Assembly: GCF_004564235.1 (NCBI RefSeq)
Contig: NZ_SOMN01000001.1
Location: 186,001-250,000 of the forward strand
DNA length: 64,000 nt
Direction: 5' to 3'
From: Cohnella luojiensis
Lineage (GTDB): Bacteria > Bacillota > Bacilli > Paenibacillales > Paenibacillaceae
Position numbers and translations under genes: made by a program. Shown here piece after piece: positions 38,256-47,760 of the stretch. Each line of letters begins with the position of its first letter. Within the stretch, counting starts at the first letter, position 1. The notes beneath the pieces were generated by a model. That model worked only from the letters and a program-made list of their open reading frames with translations, was not told the DNA's origin and ran no database searches.

Positions 38256-39398
38256 ATGGCAAACGATCAACACAACGGACTGGAAACGGAATTGACATTG
38301 GAACAGGTCAAAGCTCAACTGATTGAACAAGGCAAGAAAAAATCTTCCTTGACCTATAAAGACATCATGGAGAAGCTTTCTCCATTCGATCAGGATCCCG
38401 AGCAGATAGACGAATTCTTCGAGCAGCTGGCGGATATCGGTATCGAGGTTTCTAATGATCACGACGAACTGGGACGCGAACGGCACGGGCATGGAAGCGG
38501 AGAAGAAGAGGAACGCGACGAATTTAACTTCGATGACGATCTGTCGCTTCCGCCGGGAATCAAGATCAACGATCCGGTAAGGATGTACTTGAAAGAAATC
38601 GGTCGCGTACCGCTTCTTGGGGCAGATGACGAGGTTGAGCTGGCCAAGAAGATCGAAATCGGAGGACCGGACGGCGAGGAAGCGAAAAAAAGGCTGGCAG
38701 AAGCCAACCTTCGTCTAGTCGTCAGTATTGCGAAGCGTTATGTCGGACGGGGTATGCTGTTCTTGGATCTTATCCAAGAAGGTAACATGGGTCTGCTTAA
38801 GGCCGTAGAGAAATTCGATCATGACAAAGGCTTTAAGTTCAGTACTTACGCAACTTGGTGGATTAGGCAAGCCATCACGAGGGCGATCGCGGACCAGGCA
38901 AGGACGATTCGGATTCCCGTCCACATGGTGGAGACCATCAACAAGTTGATTCGCGTCTCGCGTCAGCTGCTGCAGGAATTGGGTAGAGAACCTACGCCTG
39001 AAGAGATTGCGGAACAGATGGAACTAAGCGTGGACAAAGTCAGGGAAATCATGAAGATCGCGCAAGAACCGGTTTCCTTGGAAACGCCGATCGGCGAAGA
39101 GGACGATTCTCATCTAGGCGACTTTATCGAAGATCAAGAAGCGTTGGCTCCGGCCGATGCCGCAGCGTATGAGCTTCTCAAGGAACAACTGGAAGACGTA
39201 CTGGACACGCTAACCGAGCGGGAAGAGAACGTGCTTCGCTTGCGTTTCGGTCTGGATGATGGACGTACGCGCACGCTTGAAGAGGTGGGCAAGGTATTCG
39301 GCGTTACGCGAGAGCGTATTCGTCAAATCGAAGCCAAAGCGCTTCGTAAGCTGCGTCATCCAAGCCGCAGCAAACGACTGAAGGATTTCTTGGAATAA
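38256..39398 (+). CDS. sigA: RNA polymerase primary sigma factor SigA (RpoD)
   Basis: A 380-residue housekeeping sigma-70 factor. N-terminal region 1.1 is shown by [21 protein letters not shown]; region 1.2 by [21 protein letters not shown] sequence; region 2 by [16 protein letters not shown] and [18 protein letters not shown] with [18 protein letters not shown]; and region 4 by [17 protein letters not shown] and [18 protein letters not shown]. It is the consensus reader of the TTGACA/TATAAT promoters seen in this window. GGAGGAGGGAG precedes the ATG. Confidence 0.97.
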   Translation: MANDQHNGLETELTLEQVKAQLIEQGKKKSSLTYKDIMEKLSPFDQDPEQIDEFFEQLADIGIEVSNDHDELGRERHGHGSGEEEERDEFNFDDDLSLPPGIKINDPVRMYLKEIGRVPLLGADDEVELAKKIEIGGPDGEEAKKRLAEANLRLVVSIAKRYVGRGMLFLDLIQEGNMGLLKAVEKFDHDKGFKFSTYATWWIRQAITRAIADQARTIRIPVHMVETINKLIRVSRQLLQELGREPTPEEIAEQMELSVDKVREIMKIAQEPVSLETPIGEEDDSHLGDFIEDQEALAPADAAAYELLKEQLEDVLDTLTEREENVLRLRFGLDDGRTRTLEEVGKVFGVTRERIRQIEAKALRKLRHPSRSKRLKDFLE

Positions 39399-39425
39399 AC
39401 CCGAACGATAAATATGGTGCTGCAG

Positions 39426-39457
39426 AGACCTTTGCCGTCATGGTTGAAGGTCTTTTT
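39426..39457 (+). terminator. Rho-independent terminator after sigA
   Basis: AGACCTT and AAGGTCT pair around a 14-base loop, followed by TTTTTC. Confidence 0.8.
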
Positions 39458-39486
39458 CTTCACATCGGGTAAAGAGGAGCGTCGGC

Positions 39487-40320
39487 ATGGCATCTATGGA
39501 TGAAGAGAAGCGCAATCTGATCGTGAAAGAAATTGGAGCCTGGCGGCGTAACAAGTTATTGCCCGAGCAGTATTGCGACTTCCTGCAGAACATATACTTA
39601 GAAGATCTGAATGACCGGCCCAAAGGTTTACTAGGTAATGCCGTAAAGAAAGTCGGGCAAGCATCAGGAAAGATGTGGTTTCTTGCATTTGGTATTTTTT
39701 CCTTGATTTGTTTGGTTGTACTTCATTTTAGCGCGTTTCCGGTGTCAATGCAAATAGGTCTGTGCGGCGTAATCACGGCGGCTTTTATCGGGATTGGCGG
39801 CAAGATGAGAGTGGAGAACCCGTTGCGCGGAATGTCGATTATCGGGACCGGGATGGCGTTCATGGCCGGCGTCGGCTTTGGGATTTTACAGCTTAACGGA
39901 TGGGCCGGCAATTCCGGAACGATGTGGTTGTTAGGATTATGCGCCGCCGTATGGATCAGCTTGGGAATTTATCTCCGGTCGGCATTGATTCATGGGTTCG
40001 GCTGGTTGGCGGTCGTCGCGTTGTATGCCTTGCTTCTGTCAGAGTATGCTCCGACTCCTTCGCTGCTCGGAGTTCAAGTTTATTGGATTCCGGCATCATT
40101 GCTGTTTCTCTGGCTGAGTTGGTTCCTGCACGTAAGGCACAAATCCGCCGGAGCCGTATTGTTCTCGACGGGATTGATTCTCTGGTTCATGCCGGAAGTT
40201 TATTCGGCTCTCTACGCTATCCATAAGGAATGGATTCAGGCGGAGATCTTGCTTAAAATCGTAATCGCGGGAGTAGGGATGTTCCGGTTACGAAAACAAT
40301 GGATGGAATGGGTTGCATAA
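39487..40320 (+). CDS. Hypothetical polytopic membrane protein
   Basis: I do not assign a family with confidence. The 277-residue product has a soluble helical N-terminus of about 55 residues (EKRNLIVKEIGAWRRNKLLPEQYCDFL) that resembles the start of DUF2157-type membrane proteins, followed by about eight membrane helices separated by very short loops. GAGGAG lies upstream of the ATG. The gene is between sigA and trmK, a place occupied by other small genes in Bacillus. No transporter or enzyme motif was seen. Confidence 0.7.
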   Translation: MASMDEEKRNLIVKEIGAWRRNKLLPEQYCDFLQNIYLEDLNDRPKGLLGNAVKKVGQASGKMWFLAFGIFSLICLVVLHFSAFPVSMQIGLCGVITAAFIGIGGKMRVENPLRGMSIIGTGMAFMAGVGFGILQLNGWAGNSGTMWLLGLCAAVWISLGIYLRSALIHGFGWLAVVALYALLLSEYAPTPSLLGVQVYWIPASLLFLWLSWFLHVRHKSAGAVLFSTGLILWFMPEVYSALYAIHKEWIQAEILLKIVIAGVGMFRLRKQWMEWVA

Positions 40321-40331
40321 GGATGAAGAAT

Positions 40332-41150
40332 ATGACCGATATAAAGGAAACGAAGGATAACGGAGCAGGCCTGAAGCTGTCCCGCCGCTTGTCGGCGTTA
40401 GCGGATTGGGTTCCGGAAGGTGCGCGCTTCGCCGATATCGGGACGGACCATGCGCTGCTTCCGGTATTCCTGGCCCGGAATGGCAAAATCAGTTACGCGG
40501 TTGCGGGAGACGTTCATGCGGGTCCTGTCGATGCGGCGAAACGACAAGTAACCGAGGCCGGTGTGGAGGCTATCGTTTCCGTTAGATTAGGGGACGGAAT
40601 GACGGTTCTGTCACCTGGCGAGGTGGATACGGTAGCGATCGCCGGAATGGGAGGAAGCCTCATGGCCAGAATCCTCGATCAAGCAGGCGAGAGGATGAAG
40701 GGAGTCGGCACACTTGTGCTTTCCCCTCACGTGGCCGAAGATGCGGTCAGGCGGTGGCTTGTCGAGCATCATTTCGTCTTGGACCGGGAAATGCTGCTCG
40801 AGGAAGATGGGGTCATCTACACGTTAATGCGCGCGGTTCTTGAATCGGATCCGGGGAAGTCGCTGATTCGAAACAAGCAATTGTATGACGAAAGTTTGCT
40901 TTCTCCCGGAATGCTGAAGGTATCGGCTACTCTATTGTATGAGATGGGGCCTCTCCTGCTTAAGCAACCAACCGATGCTTTTCATCGAAAGTGGGAGCAG
41001 GAGATCGCCAAGAGGGAAAGGGTTATCCTTCAGCTTAATCATGCTTCCGCGCCGGAAGCCGCAGAAAAAGCCAAAGAATGGGAAGAGGATGTTCGAGAAA
41101 TTCGGGAGGTGCTGTCATGTTTGCCCGCGGAGAAACGATCCTCCAATTAA
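40332..41150 (+). CDS. trmK: tRNA (adenine(22)-N1)-methyltransferase TrmK
   Basis: A 272-residue class I methyltransferase (YqfN). The SAM-binding motif ADIGTDHALLPVFLA, the acidic GDVHAGPV and the catalytic-site GMGGSLMARIL identify TrmK, which forms m1A22 in tRNA. A C-terminal coiled-coil domain (WEQEIAKRERVILQL...) completes it. ATG at 40332 lies 8 bases after AAGGA; ATG 40323 and others upstream are less well placed. Its 3' end overlaps the Nif3-like gene by 34 bases, as in B. subtilis yqfN-yqfO. Confidence 0.94.
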   Translation: MTDIKETKDNGAGLKLSRRLSALADWVPEGARFADIGTDHALLPVFLARNGKISYAVAGDVHAGPVDAAKRQVTEAGVEAIVSVRLGDGMTVLSPGEVDTVAIAGMGGSLMARILDQAGERMKGVGTLVLSPHVAEDAVRRWLVEHHFVLDREMLLEEDGVIYTLMRAVLESDPGKSLIRNKQLYDESLLSPGMLKVSATLLYEMGPLLLKQPTDAFHRKWEQEIAKRERVILQLNHASAPEAAEKAKEWEEDVREIREVLSCLPAEKRSSN

Positions 41151-42232
41151 TGGAGCGGCTGGCTCCCAAGCATTATGCGGTACCGGATGATAAGATCGGT
41201 TTGCAGGTCGGCTCGGTCGCTAAGGAAGTTCGTCGCGTGCTTGTCACTCTCGACGTTACACCCGCCGTTATCGAAGAGGCGGCTGCATTGGGTACGGAAC
41301 TGATTATCGCGCACCATGCAGTCATCTACAGGCCACTGGCGCACCTGCGAACGGATACCCCTGCTGGAGCATTGGCAGCCAGCTTATTGCGAAACGACAT
41401 TGCCGTCTATATTTCCCATACGAATCTCGATACTGCGGAAGGCGGAATCAACGATTGGATGGCGGACGCGCTTGAGCTCACCGGGCGTAACGTGCTGGAA
41501 GAGGTGCATACCGACAAGCTGTACAAGCTTGTAATGTTCGTTCCCGAATCGCATCACGAGGCTGTGCGAACAGCTGTGTTTAATGCAGGAGCCGGCTGGA
41601 TCGGTAATTACAGCCACTGCAGCTTCAATACGGAAGGGATAGGCACGTTCCTGCCGAGGGATGGCAGCGAACCGTTTATCGGCAAACAAGGCCAAATGAC
41701 ACAGGCCAAAGAGATTCGAGTGGAAACGATCGTACCGGATAGCGCCAAGAAGAAAGTCATATCCGCCATGCTGAAGGCGCACCCTTACGAAGAAGTCGCT
41801 TACGATCTTTATGGCATGGATCTTAAGGGTAAATCCTTCGGGTTAGGAAGGGTTGGCAAGTTGCCGGCCGCGGAAAGCTTGGATCAATTCGCCGACCGCG
41901 TAAAAAAAGCGTTCCAAGTCCCTTTCGTTAGAATGGTAGGGGATGGCGATAAGCAGGTTCGCAAAGTCGCCGTTCTCGGCGGGGCGGGCGCAAGATATGT
42001 TCGTCATGCGATTTTTGCCGGAGCGGACGTTCTCGTAACCGGGGATATCGATTTTCATTCCGCGCAGGATGCGCTTGCCGCAGGGTTAACCATTATAGAT
42101 CCCGGCCATCATGCCGAGAAAATCATGAAGCCCAATGTCGCTTATTGGCTTTCGGAGCAGCTTAAGAACAAGGGCTATGCAACCGAAGTATTCGCATCGA
42201 AGGTAGAAACGGAACCTTTTCAATTACGATAA
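41117..42232 (+). CDS. Nif3-like dinuclear metal-centre hexameric protein (YqfO-like)
   Basis: A 371-residue Nif3/YqfO protein. The metal-binding motifs are ELIIAHHAVIYRPL and SHTNLDTAEGG in the N-terminal half and GDIDFHSAQDA and DPGHHAEK in the C-terminal half. Between them lies the PII-like insert domain (KLYKLVMFVPESHHEAVR...). It forms a hexameric ring; its function is not known. The ATG at 41117 has GGGAGGTG 6 bases upstream. Overlaps trmK in another frame. Confidence 0.92.
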   Translation: MFARGETILQLMERLAPKHYAVPDDKIGLQVGSVAKEVRRVLVTLDVTPAVIEEAAALGTELIIAHHAVIYRPLAHLRTDTPAGALAASLLRNDIAVYISHTNLDTAEGGINDWMADALELTGRNVLEEVHTDKLYKLVMFVPESHHEAVRTAVFNAGAGWIGNYSHCSFNTEGIGTFLPRDGSEPFIGKQGQMTQAKEIRVETIVPDSAKKKVISAMLKAHPYEEVAYDLYGMDLKGKSFGLGRVGKLPAAESLDQFADRVKKAFQVPFVRMVGDGDKQVRKVAVLGGAGARYVRHAIFAGADVLVTGDIDFHSAQDALAAGLTIIDPGHHAEKIMKPNVAYWLSEQLKNKGYATEVFASKVETEPFQLR

Positions 42233-42277
42233 TCATCCAAAGAACCAGCTCTTTGGCAGATGCACCATTCATTCCCG

Positions 42278-42306
42278 TTGTCAGCGAGGCCGATTCGCGA
42301 TATACT
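42278..42306 (+). promoter_or_regulatory. SigA-type promoter for rnpB
   Basis: TTGTCA at 42278-42283, 17-base spacer and TATACT at 42301-42306. The transcription start would fall right at the 5' end of the RNase P RNA. Confidence 0.82.
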
Positions 42307-42318
42307 AGTCATTGCAAC

Positions 42319-42735
42319 CCGGAAAGTTTGACAGACAATCGCTGGTGGCTTCGCGCCACGAGAGGAAAGTCCGGGCTCCACAGGGCAGAATGCTGGATAA
42401 CGTCCAGTCAGCGCGAGCTGAAGGATCAGGGCCACAGAAATGGACCGCCGATGGCTGCTTCGGCAGATCAGGCAAGGATGGAACCGTGGTGTAAGAGACC
42501 ACGAGGAGCACTGGCGACTTTGCTCCTGGTAAACCCCATTTGGAGCAAGACCGAGGAGAACGCGGGCGTGTGAACGCCGGCCCTAGCCCGGGGTGCGTTC
42601 GGGTTGGTCGCATGAGCTGTATAGCAATGTACGGCCTAGAAAGATGATTGTCGCTTCAGCAAGTGGGAGGATCGCTTAATGTGATCCGTTATGACCACAT
42701 GAAGTACAGAACCCGGCTTACGGCAAGCTTTCCGG
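42319..42735 (+). ncRNA. rnpB: RNase P RNA (Bacillus type, class B)
   Basis: The 5' CCGGAAAGTTTG pairs with 3' CAAGCTTTCCGG to close P1. Conserved blocks are GAGGAAAGTCCGGGCTC (CR-I) at about 42361, ACAGAAA near 42435, the GGTAAACCCC core at about 42529, GCAATGTACGGCCTAGAAAGATG in the Bacillus-type region, and ACAGAACCCGGCTTAC (CR-V) near 42706. It is the catalytic RNA that removes 5' leaders from tRNA precursors. It has its own promoter (42278-42306) and terminator (42751-42790). The exact ends are assigned from P1 pairing. Confidence 0.96.
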
Positions 42736-42750
42736 CTTACTTATTTAACG

Positions 42751-42790
42751 AAAAGGCCTTCCCGATCAAGACATTGGGAAGGCCGTTTTT
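42751..42790. terminator. Bidirectional rho-independent terminator (rnpB / subtilase)
   Basis: AAGGCCTTCCC pairs with GGGAAGGCC around a loop, with TTTTT on the right and AAAA on the left, so it can serve rnpB and the convergent protease gene. Confidence 0.85.
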
Positions 42791-42793
42791 ATA

Positions 42794-44659
42794 TTATTTT
42801 ACTTTCAGCCGCTCAAGCTGCCGCCGAACTTGTTGGGGGTAGAGCTGCAGGGAGGTGTTGGATCCGCTTGCCGACTGCAAGGCGGACCTGACGTCGATCT
42901 GGCCGAAGCCATACTCGGCATCCTGGCCTGACGTTCCTAGATCCTTAGCCGTGCGTCTGAGCAGTTCCATGACCTCTTCGTTGGTGAGACCGGGATTAGC
43001 AGCCCGTACCAATGAGGCAAGCGCGGCGACATGCGGCGAAGCCATGGACGTTCCGGATAAAGCCGCATAACGGCTTCCGGGGTAAGTGCTCGGTATGGAA
43101 GTGCCGGGAGCGGCGACGTCGATGTAATCCCCGTAGTTGGAGTATTCCGCCCGGGTTTCGTCCGAATCGGTCGCAGATACGGCGAGCACTTCCGCGTAGG
43201 CGGCAGGGAAGCCCGGACGATCCGTATTGTCATTGCCGCTTGCGGCTACGAGCACGACGCCGCGTTCATGCGCGTACTTCAGCGCATCGTGCAGGAATTC
43301 CGCTTCCGCGTAATTACCCAAGCTCATGTTAATGATCTGAGCCCCATGATTGGTAGCCCAAATAATTCCTTCCGCTACGGAATATGTGGAGCCTGCGCCT
43401 GAGCTGTCGAGCACTTTGACTGGCATGATTTTCGTAAGCCATGTCATTCCCGCGACGCCTTCGTTGTTATTGACCGAGGCGGCGATTATCCCCGCAACAT
43501 GCGTGCCATGACCCACGTCGTCATCAGGAGGACTGGAAGGATCCACGATATTCGTACCTTCTACGAGGCGGCCGATGAGATCGGGGTGATCGGCTTGAAC
43601 TCCCGTATCCAGCACGGCTACGATAACGTCTTCGCTGCCCTTGGTCACTTTCCATCCCGTTTCCGTCGCGATTTCGGGTAGATTCCATTGATATTCCGAA
43701 TACAATGTATCGTTGGGGATAATCGACGTGTCCATATCCATATCGTTTTCCCTCACATTGGTTAAATAAAGATAGTGGGGTTCAACGAATTCAGGATCCC
43801 ATTTATTAAGAAAGTATTGCTTAAGTCCCTCCGTTTGATGTTTCTTGGATCGGAATACATAAGTCTTACCCGTGTGGCGAACGACGGTCAAATCAAGATC
43901 CTTGCGTAATTGCAACAGCTGTTTCTCTTCCAACGGAGCTCGGAATTTGACTACGATCTCGTCAATGGAGTAATGGCTCGCATTCCCGTTGTCCTCGCCG
44001 GAGCGAACGGTTGTCTCCTCACCCGTACCTGGTATGGCGGACTCTATTCGGTATCGCCCTTCGGAAGGATAAGGCACGAGACGCATATTACGCCGTTGAT
44101 GCCGCTCGACTGCTTGAATAACTTCCGTTGAAACGATAGCGATAATGCTTTGATCGGCTGAAGGTAACGGCTTACGCTGCGACATCACGAAATAACTTTT
44201 TCCATTATAGGAAAACGTAGGAGAAGAGTAACTAACTCCTTTCTTTGCAGCTGAACGCGCTTTGAGTAAATACGGCTTCGCCGCACGATTCAAGTCTGGC
44301 TTCACTGATCCGTGGGTATCCTGCCGATTCCCGTTCTTCCACTCGACATACAGGATTTCCGGATGCGTGGACAGAAAATGACTTAACCGGCGACCGACAG
44401 CGTCCTTTGATTTGCCTCGCAAGAAGCTTTGTACATCGCGCGTTACCTGGGAACGCGATAAGAATTCGGTTGCTTTCATATCCCGCTGAACTGTTTGTTG
44501 CTTGTACAGGGCTTCCTTCTTGGTAGCGGATTGTACCTCCGAAACGCGGGAAGGAGGAGAAGCGCGATGATCCGGCACCAAACCATGCGGTAGAAAAGGA
44601 AAAGCGAATAGAACGACGGCAAACGTAAACAGAACAGCTAGAAGCTTATTACGGCGCAA
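42794..44659 (-). CDS. Secreted S8 family serine peptidase (subtilisin-like)
   Basis: A 621-residue subtilase with a signal peptide (LLAVLFTFAVVLFAFPF), a ~300-residue propeptide region including an inhibitor-I9-like fold (EIVVKFRAPLEEKQLLQL), and a catalytic domain with D351 (AVLDTGVQADHPDL), H384 (GHGTHVAG) and S538 (SGTSMASPHVAAL). The oxyanion AASGNDN segment is present. The start is TTG at 44659, after GAGGAG. The extra N-terminal domain of ~200 residues before the I9-like part is unusual in size. Probably an extracellular protease for nutrient release. Convergent with rnpB. Confidence 0.93.
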   Translation of the reverse strand: MRRNKLLAVLFTFAVVLFAFPFLPHGLVPDHRASPPSRVSEVQSATKKEALYKQQTVQRDMKATEFLSRSQVTRDVQSFLRGKSKDAVGRRLSHFLSTHPEILYVEWKNGNRQDTHGSVKPDLNRAAKPYLLKARSAAKKGVSYSSPTFSYNGKSYFVMSQRKPLPSADQSIIAIVSTEVIQAVERHQRRNMRLVPYPSEGRYRIESAIPGTGEETTVRSGEDNGNASHYSIDEIVVKFRAPLEEKQLLQLRKDLDLTVVRHTGKTYVFRSKKHQTEGLKQYFLNKWDPEFVEPHYLYLTNVRENDMDMDTSIIPNDTLYSEYQWNLPEIATETGWKVTKGSEDVIVAVLDTGVQADHPDLIGRLVEGTNIVDPSSPPDDDVGHGTHVAGIIAASVNNNEGVAGMTWLTKIMPVKVLDSSGAGSTYSVAEGIIWATNHGAQIINMSLGNYAEAEFLHDALKYAHERGVVLVAASGNDNTDRPGFPAAYAEVLAVSATDSDETRAEYSNYGDYIDVAAPGTSIPSTYPGSRYAALSGTSMASPHVAALASLVRAANPGLTNEEVMELLRRTAKDLGTSGQDAEYGFGQIDVRSALQSASGSNTSLQLYPQQVRRQLERLKVK

Positions 44660-44883
44660 GATGATTCACTCCTCTGCACCCCCATTCTAACGGGAGTTCA
44701 TGTCTTTAGAATGAAAAGGATGGGTGAAAAATATACGCCGCCTTTCGCCCTTGCTAGTACCGTTTCTTTTGAATTTATGTTACGATAATGAGGGTTTCGC
44801 GATTAGATAAAGCGGGACTATTTTGCTTGATACCCATCTAGCTCCTAAGGTTATGCGTTGCACAAGGGAAAGGGGAACATTCC

Positions 44884-45384
44884 ATGCCATCTGCCAATAT
44901 TAAAGCGCTTGCCGAATCCAGCCGAGACAAACTAAAAGCGGCAATCGATCCGATTGAACATTTTCTAAACCACAACGCGCTTGAGCAGCTCGTCCAAGAC
45001 GATAATGCCGACAGCTCCAATTTCTACAGCGGTTTATTATCCGATTTGCGTCATCTGCTCGTTTTCTCCGAAGTCGCATACGAGAAACTGGGCGCCGTTC
45101 TCAGACGCCCGAATTTCGATAACGAGCTGGCGGAGCGCGCATTGTACGAAGCGTACCATAACGGGGTGAACTCCTTTTTCTATCCGAAGAACGAATGCTA
45201 CTCCGAGGATGGCCGTTATGCTTATACCGGTCAGGATGCGATTCGTTTCCGCGTTAAACCTGTACGTTCTGCCCGCGACGTCATCTTGAGCATTTCCCGG
45301 GTATATGAAGAACTGCGCGATGACCTTTCGTACTACGAGAGCGATTATCTTACACTTCGGCGCATGCAAAGCCAATCTAAATAA
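44884..45384 (+). CDS. DUF3907 family protein (YpuI-like)
   Basis: A 166-residue protein resembling B. subtilis YpuI: helical, soluble, with LRHLLVFSEVAYEKLG, ALYEAYHNGVNSFFYPKN and a SEDGRYAYTGQDAIRFR core typical of DUF3907. Function is unknown. AAAGGGGAAC precedes the ATG. It stands alone, divergent from the subtilase. Confidence 0.75.
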   Translation: MPSANIKALAESSRDKLKAAIDPIEHFLNHNALEQLVQDDNADSSNFYSGLLSDLRHLLVFSEVAYEKLGAVLRRPNFDNELAERALYEAYHNGVNSFFYPKNECYSEDGRYAYTGQDAIRFRVKPVRSARDVILSISRVYEELRDDLSYYESDYLTLRRMQSQSK

Positions 45385-45398
45385 CAATTATGCCTGCA

Positions 45399-45457
45399 AC
45401 CTCCACCCCTCTGTCCGTATACCCGTGTTCTTCGGGTACACAATAGGACAGGGAGGT
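45399..45457 (+). promoter_or_regulatory. Hairpin that can mask the ribosome-binding site of the DUF1540 gene
   Basis: On the 3' side GGACAG (45446-45451) and GGAGGT (45452-45457) are contiguous and cover the Shine-Dalgarno. They pair with CTGTCC (45411-45416) and ACCTCC (45399-45404), separated by a 6-base bulge; an inner TACCCG/CGGGTA helix (45420-45438) closes the loop. No T-run follows, so it is not a terminator. Formation in vivo is inference. Confidence 0.5.
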
Positions 45458-45464
45458 GATTTTA

Positions 45465-45680
45465 ATGCCGAATGGCGTAGCATGCAGCGTGAGCAATTGT
45501 TCTTACTGGAATCAAGGTAACCGTTGCGGCGCACAGGAAATCGCGATCGAAGTGGATTCGCATGCCAAGAACCATTGGAACGAAGAATTCGCCGAAGAAT
45601 TTTACGGGCATAAAGACTCCGCGCGAATGTCTTCCGTCACGTGCTGTCTAACCTTCCAACCGAAATCATCGGATAAATAG
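45465..45680 (+). CDS. DUF1540 domain-containing small Cys-rich protein
   Basis: A 71-residue protein with the DUF1540 arrangement: MPNGVACSVSNCSYWNQGNRC and later SVTCCLTF, a set of five cysteines that could bind a metal. Spore-former DUF1540 proteins are small, often expressed late in growth, and of unknown function. The ATG at 45465 follows a near-perfect GGGAGGTGAT, which can be hidden in the hairpin described separately. Confidence 0.85.
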   Translation: MPNGVACSVSNCSYWNQGNRCGAQEIAIEVDSHAKNHWNEEFAEEFYGHKDSARMSSVTCCLTFQPKSSDK

Positions 45681-45783
45681 GACTTAGGGATGATTTGGTC
45701 GAAAAATGTCGGGACTAGTCGGAGTCCGGTAGTTGATGTACAATGGAAATAACCTACAATTTGACTATCGGGAGCTAACCGAC

Positions 45784-46464
45784 GTGAATGTAACGACGGA
45801 TCCACGAATTTTGAAGCAAATGCTTCTGACGCAATGGATGACGGAATTGAATCCTTTATCCAGCAAGGCTGCGGACGGAACCGCAAGCGAAGGCTCAGGA
45901 CTATTCGATATGCTATTAAGCCAATTAACGACGGCGGATTCCCCGTCGCAAGGAACGGAATCAACCTCGAACGAATTAAATCGTCTTACGGCGATTTCGG
46001 CACCGACTGCTACCTGGGGAGGAGCATTAACCGATGATAGCGGTTCATCCTCGGCATACGACGGCTTAATTTCCGAGGCAGGAGCTAAATACGGGGTAGA
46101 TCCGGCGTTGATTAAAGGAGTTATCCAATCGGAGTCTTCCTTCAATCCCAACGCGGTATCCTCGGCGGGTGCCAAGGGATTGATGCAACTGATGGATGGT
46201 ACGGCTCGCGATTTAGGCGTATCGAATTCCTTGGATCCAGCGCAGAACATCGATGGAGGCACGAGATTCCTGTCCTACTTGCTAAGGAAGTACGACGGAA
46301 ACGTATCGACTGCGCTTGCCGCATACAATGCGGGCCCGGGACGCGTAGACAGATCGGGTATCCAGAACGATCAAGATCTCGCCTTGAATCTTCATAAGCT
46401 GCCAACGGAGACGCAGAATTACGTTCGCAAGGTTCTGTCAGCATCCAACCAATGGAGCGTCTAA
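45784..46464 (+). CDS. Lytic transglycosylase, SLT domain
   Basis: A 226-residue protein with a Ser/Thr/Asp-rich N-terminus and a C-terminal goose-lysozyme-type SLT domain: catalytic E117 in [49 protein letters not shown]. It cleaves peptidoglycan glycan strands with formation of 1,6-anhydro-muramoyl ends. No signal peptide is visible with the GTG start at 45784 (GGGAG 8 bases upstream). Upstream TTG/ATG at 45733/45736 would add residues without one either, so export may use an unconventional route. Confidence 0.88.
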   Translation: MNVTTDPRILKQMLLTQWMTELNPLSSKAADGTASEGSGLFDMLLSQLTTADSPSQGTESTSNELNRLTAISAPTATWGGALTDDSGSSSAYDGLISEAGAKYGVDPALIKGVIQSESSFNPNAVSSAGAKGLMQLMDGTARDLGVSNSLDPAQNIDGGTRFLSYLLRKYDGNVSTALAAYNAGPGRVDRSGIQNDQDLALNLHKLPTETQNYVRKVLSASNQWSV

Positions 46465-46495
46465 GCTGATCATATGCCTTCGCGGCAAGTATAGG

Positions 46496-46543
46496 GGATC
46501 AAGACGGAAGGCCAAAGCCTGACTTCCGTCTTTGATCCTTTTA
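46496..46543 (+). terminator. Rho-independent terminator
   Basis: GGATCAAGACGGAAG and CTTCCGTCTTTGATCC form a long near-perfect stem, followed by TTTTATT. Confidence 0.9.
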
Positions 46544-46581
46544 TTATGAACATCCCGTGTTTACAGAATGGGGAATTATTA

Positions 46582-47760
46582 ATGAAAACTTATTATTACG
46601 ACCATTGCGCATCTACTCCGATGTTGCCAATCGTTATCGAGACGATGACCGAGCTAATGAAGCTGCATTACGCGAACGCTGCCGCATTGCACCGTTCCGG
46701 ATCGGAAGCGATGAAGCTGGTCGAACGGGCGCGTGCAAGCATCGCGGATAGAATGGGAGCAGAACCTCGGGAAGTCATATTTACCTCCGGAGGAACGGAG
46801 AGTAACAATCTGGCGCTCAAGGGCATGGTCCACAAGTCGGTTAGGGCGACAAAGCATGTCATTTCCACCGCGACGGAGCATGCTTCCGTATATGAATGCG
46901 TTCGGCAGCTCGAAGCATTCGGTATTCATACGACGATATTGCCGGTCGATCATTCGGGAAGAGTGAATCCGGAAGACGTGGCAAAGGCGATTCGTAAAGA
47001 CACCGTGCTTGTTAGCGTTATGCAAGTGAATAATGAAACTGGAGTTGTCCAGCCGATCAGGGAGATTGGCGAGGTCATATCCGGATTTCCGCATGTTAGG
47101 TTCCATGTAGACGGCGTTCAAGCGATCGGCAAGGTACCCTTTTCGTGGGAAACATGGGGAGTGCATCTATACACAGGTTCCGCGCATAAATTCGGCGGTC
47201 CTAAAGGAATGGGTTTTCTGCTCGTCAAGAAAGGAATCGAGCTTGCTCCCTTGTTAAGCGGCGGTGAACAAGAGGAAGGCTTTCGTTCGGGAACCCATAA
47301 CGTTCCGGGCATTGTGGCTATGTCGCAAGCGCTTCGGCTAACGTTGGAAAGCACCGATGCAAGGCGCGAACGGATGTACGAGATGAGACGACAATTGCTC
47401 GGAATCATCGCCGGAATTCCCGAGCTCGTCTTGAATGGGATTGGCGCGGACGGCATCGGAGCGCAGACGGAAACCGCTCCCCATGTCGTTAATGTATCCT
47501 ATCCGGGAATGCGCCCGGAGGTTATAATTCACATGCTTGAGAAGCATGGAATTTTAGTCTCCACGCAATCCGCTTGCTCATCGAAGAGTTTAGAGCCAAG
47601 CAGGGTTCTACTGGCTATGGGACAAGACGCTGACCGGGCATCTGGAAGTATCCGGATCAGCTTAGGCGACGAACATACGCAAGAAGACATAGAAATTCTA
47701 GGCGAGAGGCTCAAGATGGTCGTGACCAAGCTGAAACCGCTGGAGAGGAAAACGAAATGA
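46582..47760 (+). CDS. Cysteine desulfurase (NifZ/IscS-like), partner of ThiI
   Basis: A 392-residue PLP enzyme of the NifS/IscS group. Substrate- and PLP-binding blocks: FTSGGTESNNLALKG, ATEHASVYE, the Schiff-base lysine K203 (TGSAHKFGGPKG) and the active-site cysteine C332 in a short loop (STQSACSSK). Being 4 bases overlapped with thiI, it is most likely the dedicated NifZ (YtbJ-type) sulfur donor for 4-thiouridine in tRNA. ATG at 46582 follows GGGGA; the upstream ATG 46546 adds 12 unlikely residues. Confidence 0.93.
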   Translation: MKTYYYDHCASTPMLPIVIETMTELMKLHYANAAALHRSGSEAMKLVERARASIADRMGAEPREVIFTSGGTESNNLALKGMVHKSVRATKHVISTATEHASVYECVRQLEAFGIHTTILPVDHSGRVNPEDVAKAIRKDTVLVSVMQVNNETGVVQPIREIGEVISGFPHVRFHVDGVQAIGKVPFSWETWGVHLYTGSAHKFGGPKGMGFLLVKKGIELAPLLSGGEQEEGFRSGTHNVPGIVAMSQALRLTLESTDARRERMYEMRRQLLGIIAGIPELVLNGIGADGIGAQTETAPHVVNVSYPGMRPEVIIHMLEKHGILVSTQSACSSKSLEPSRVLLAMGQDADRASGSIRISLGDEHTQEDIEILGERLKMVVTKLKPLERKTK

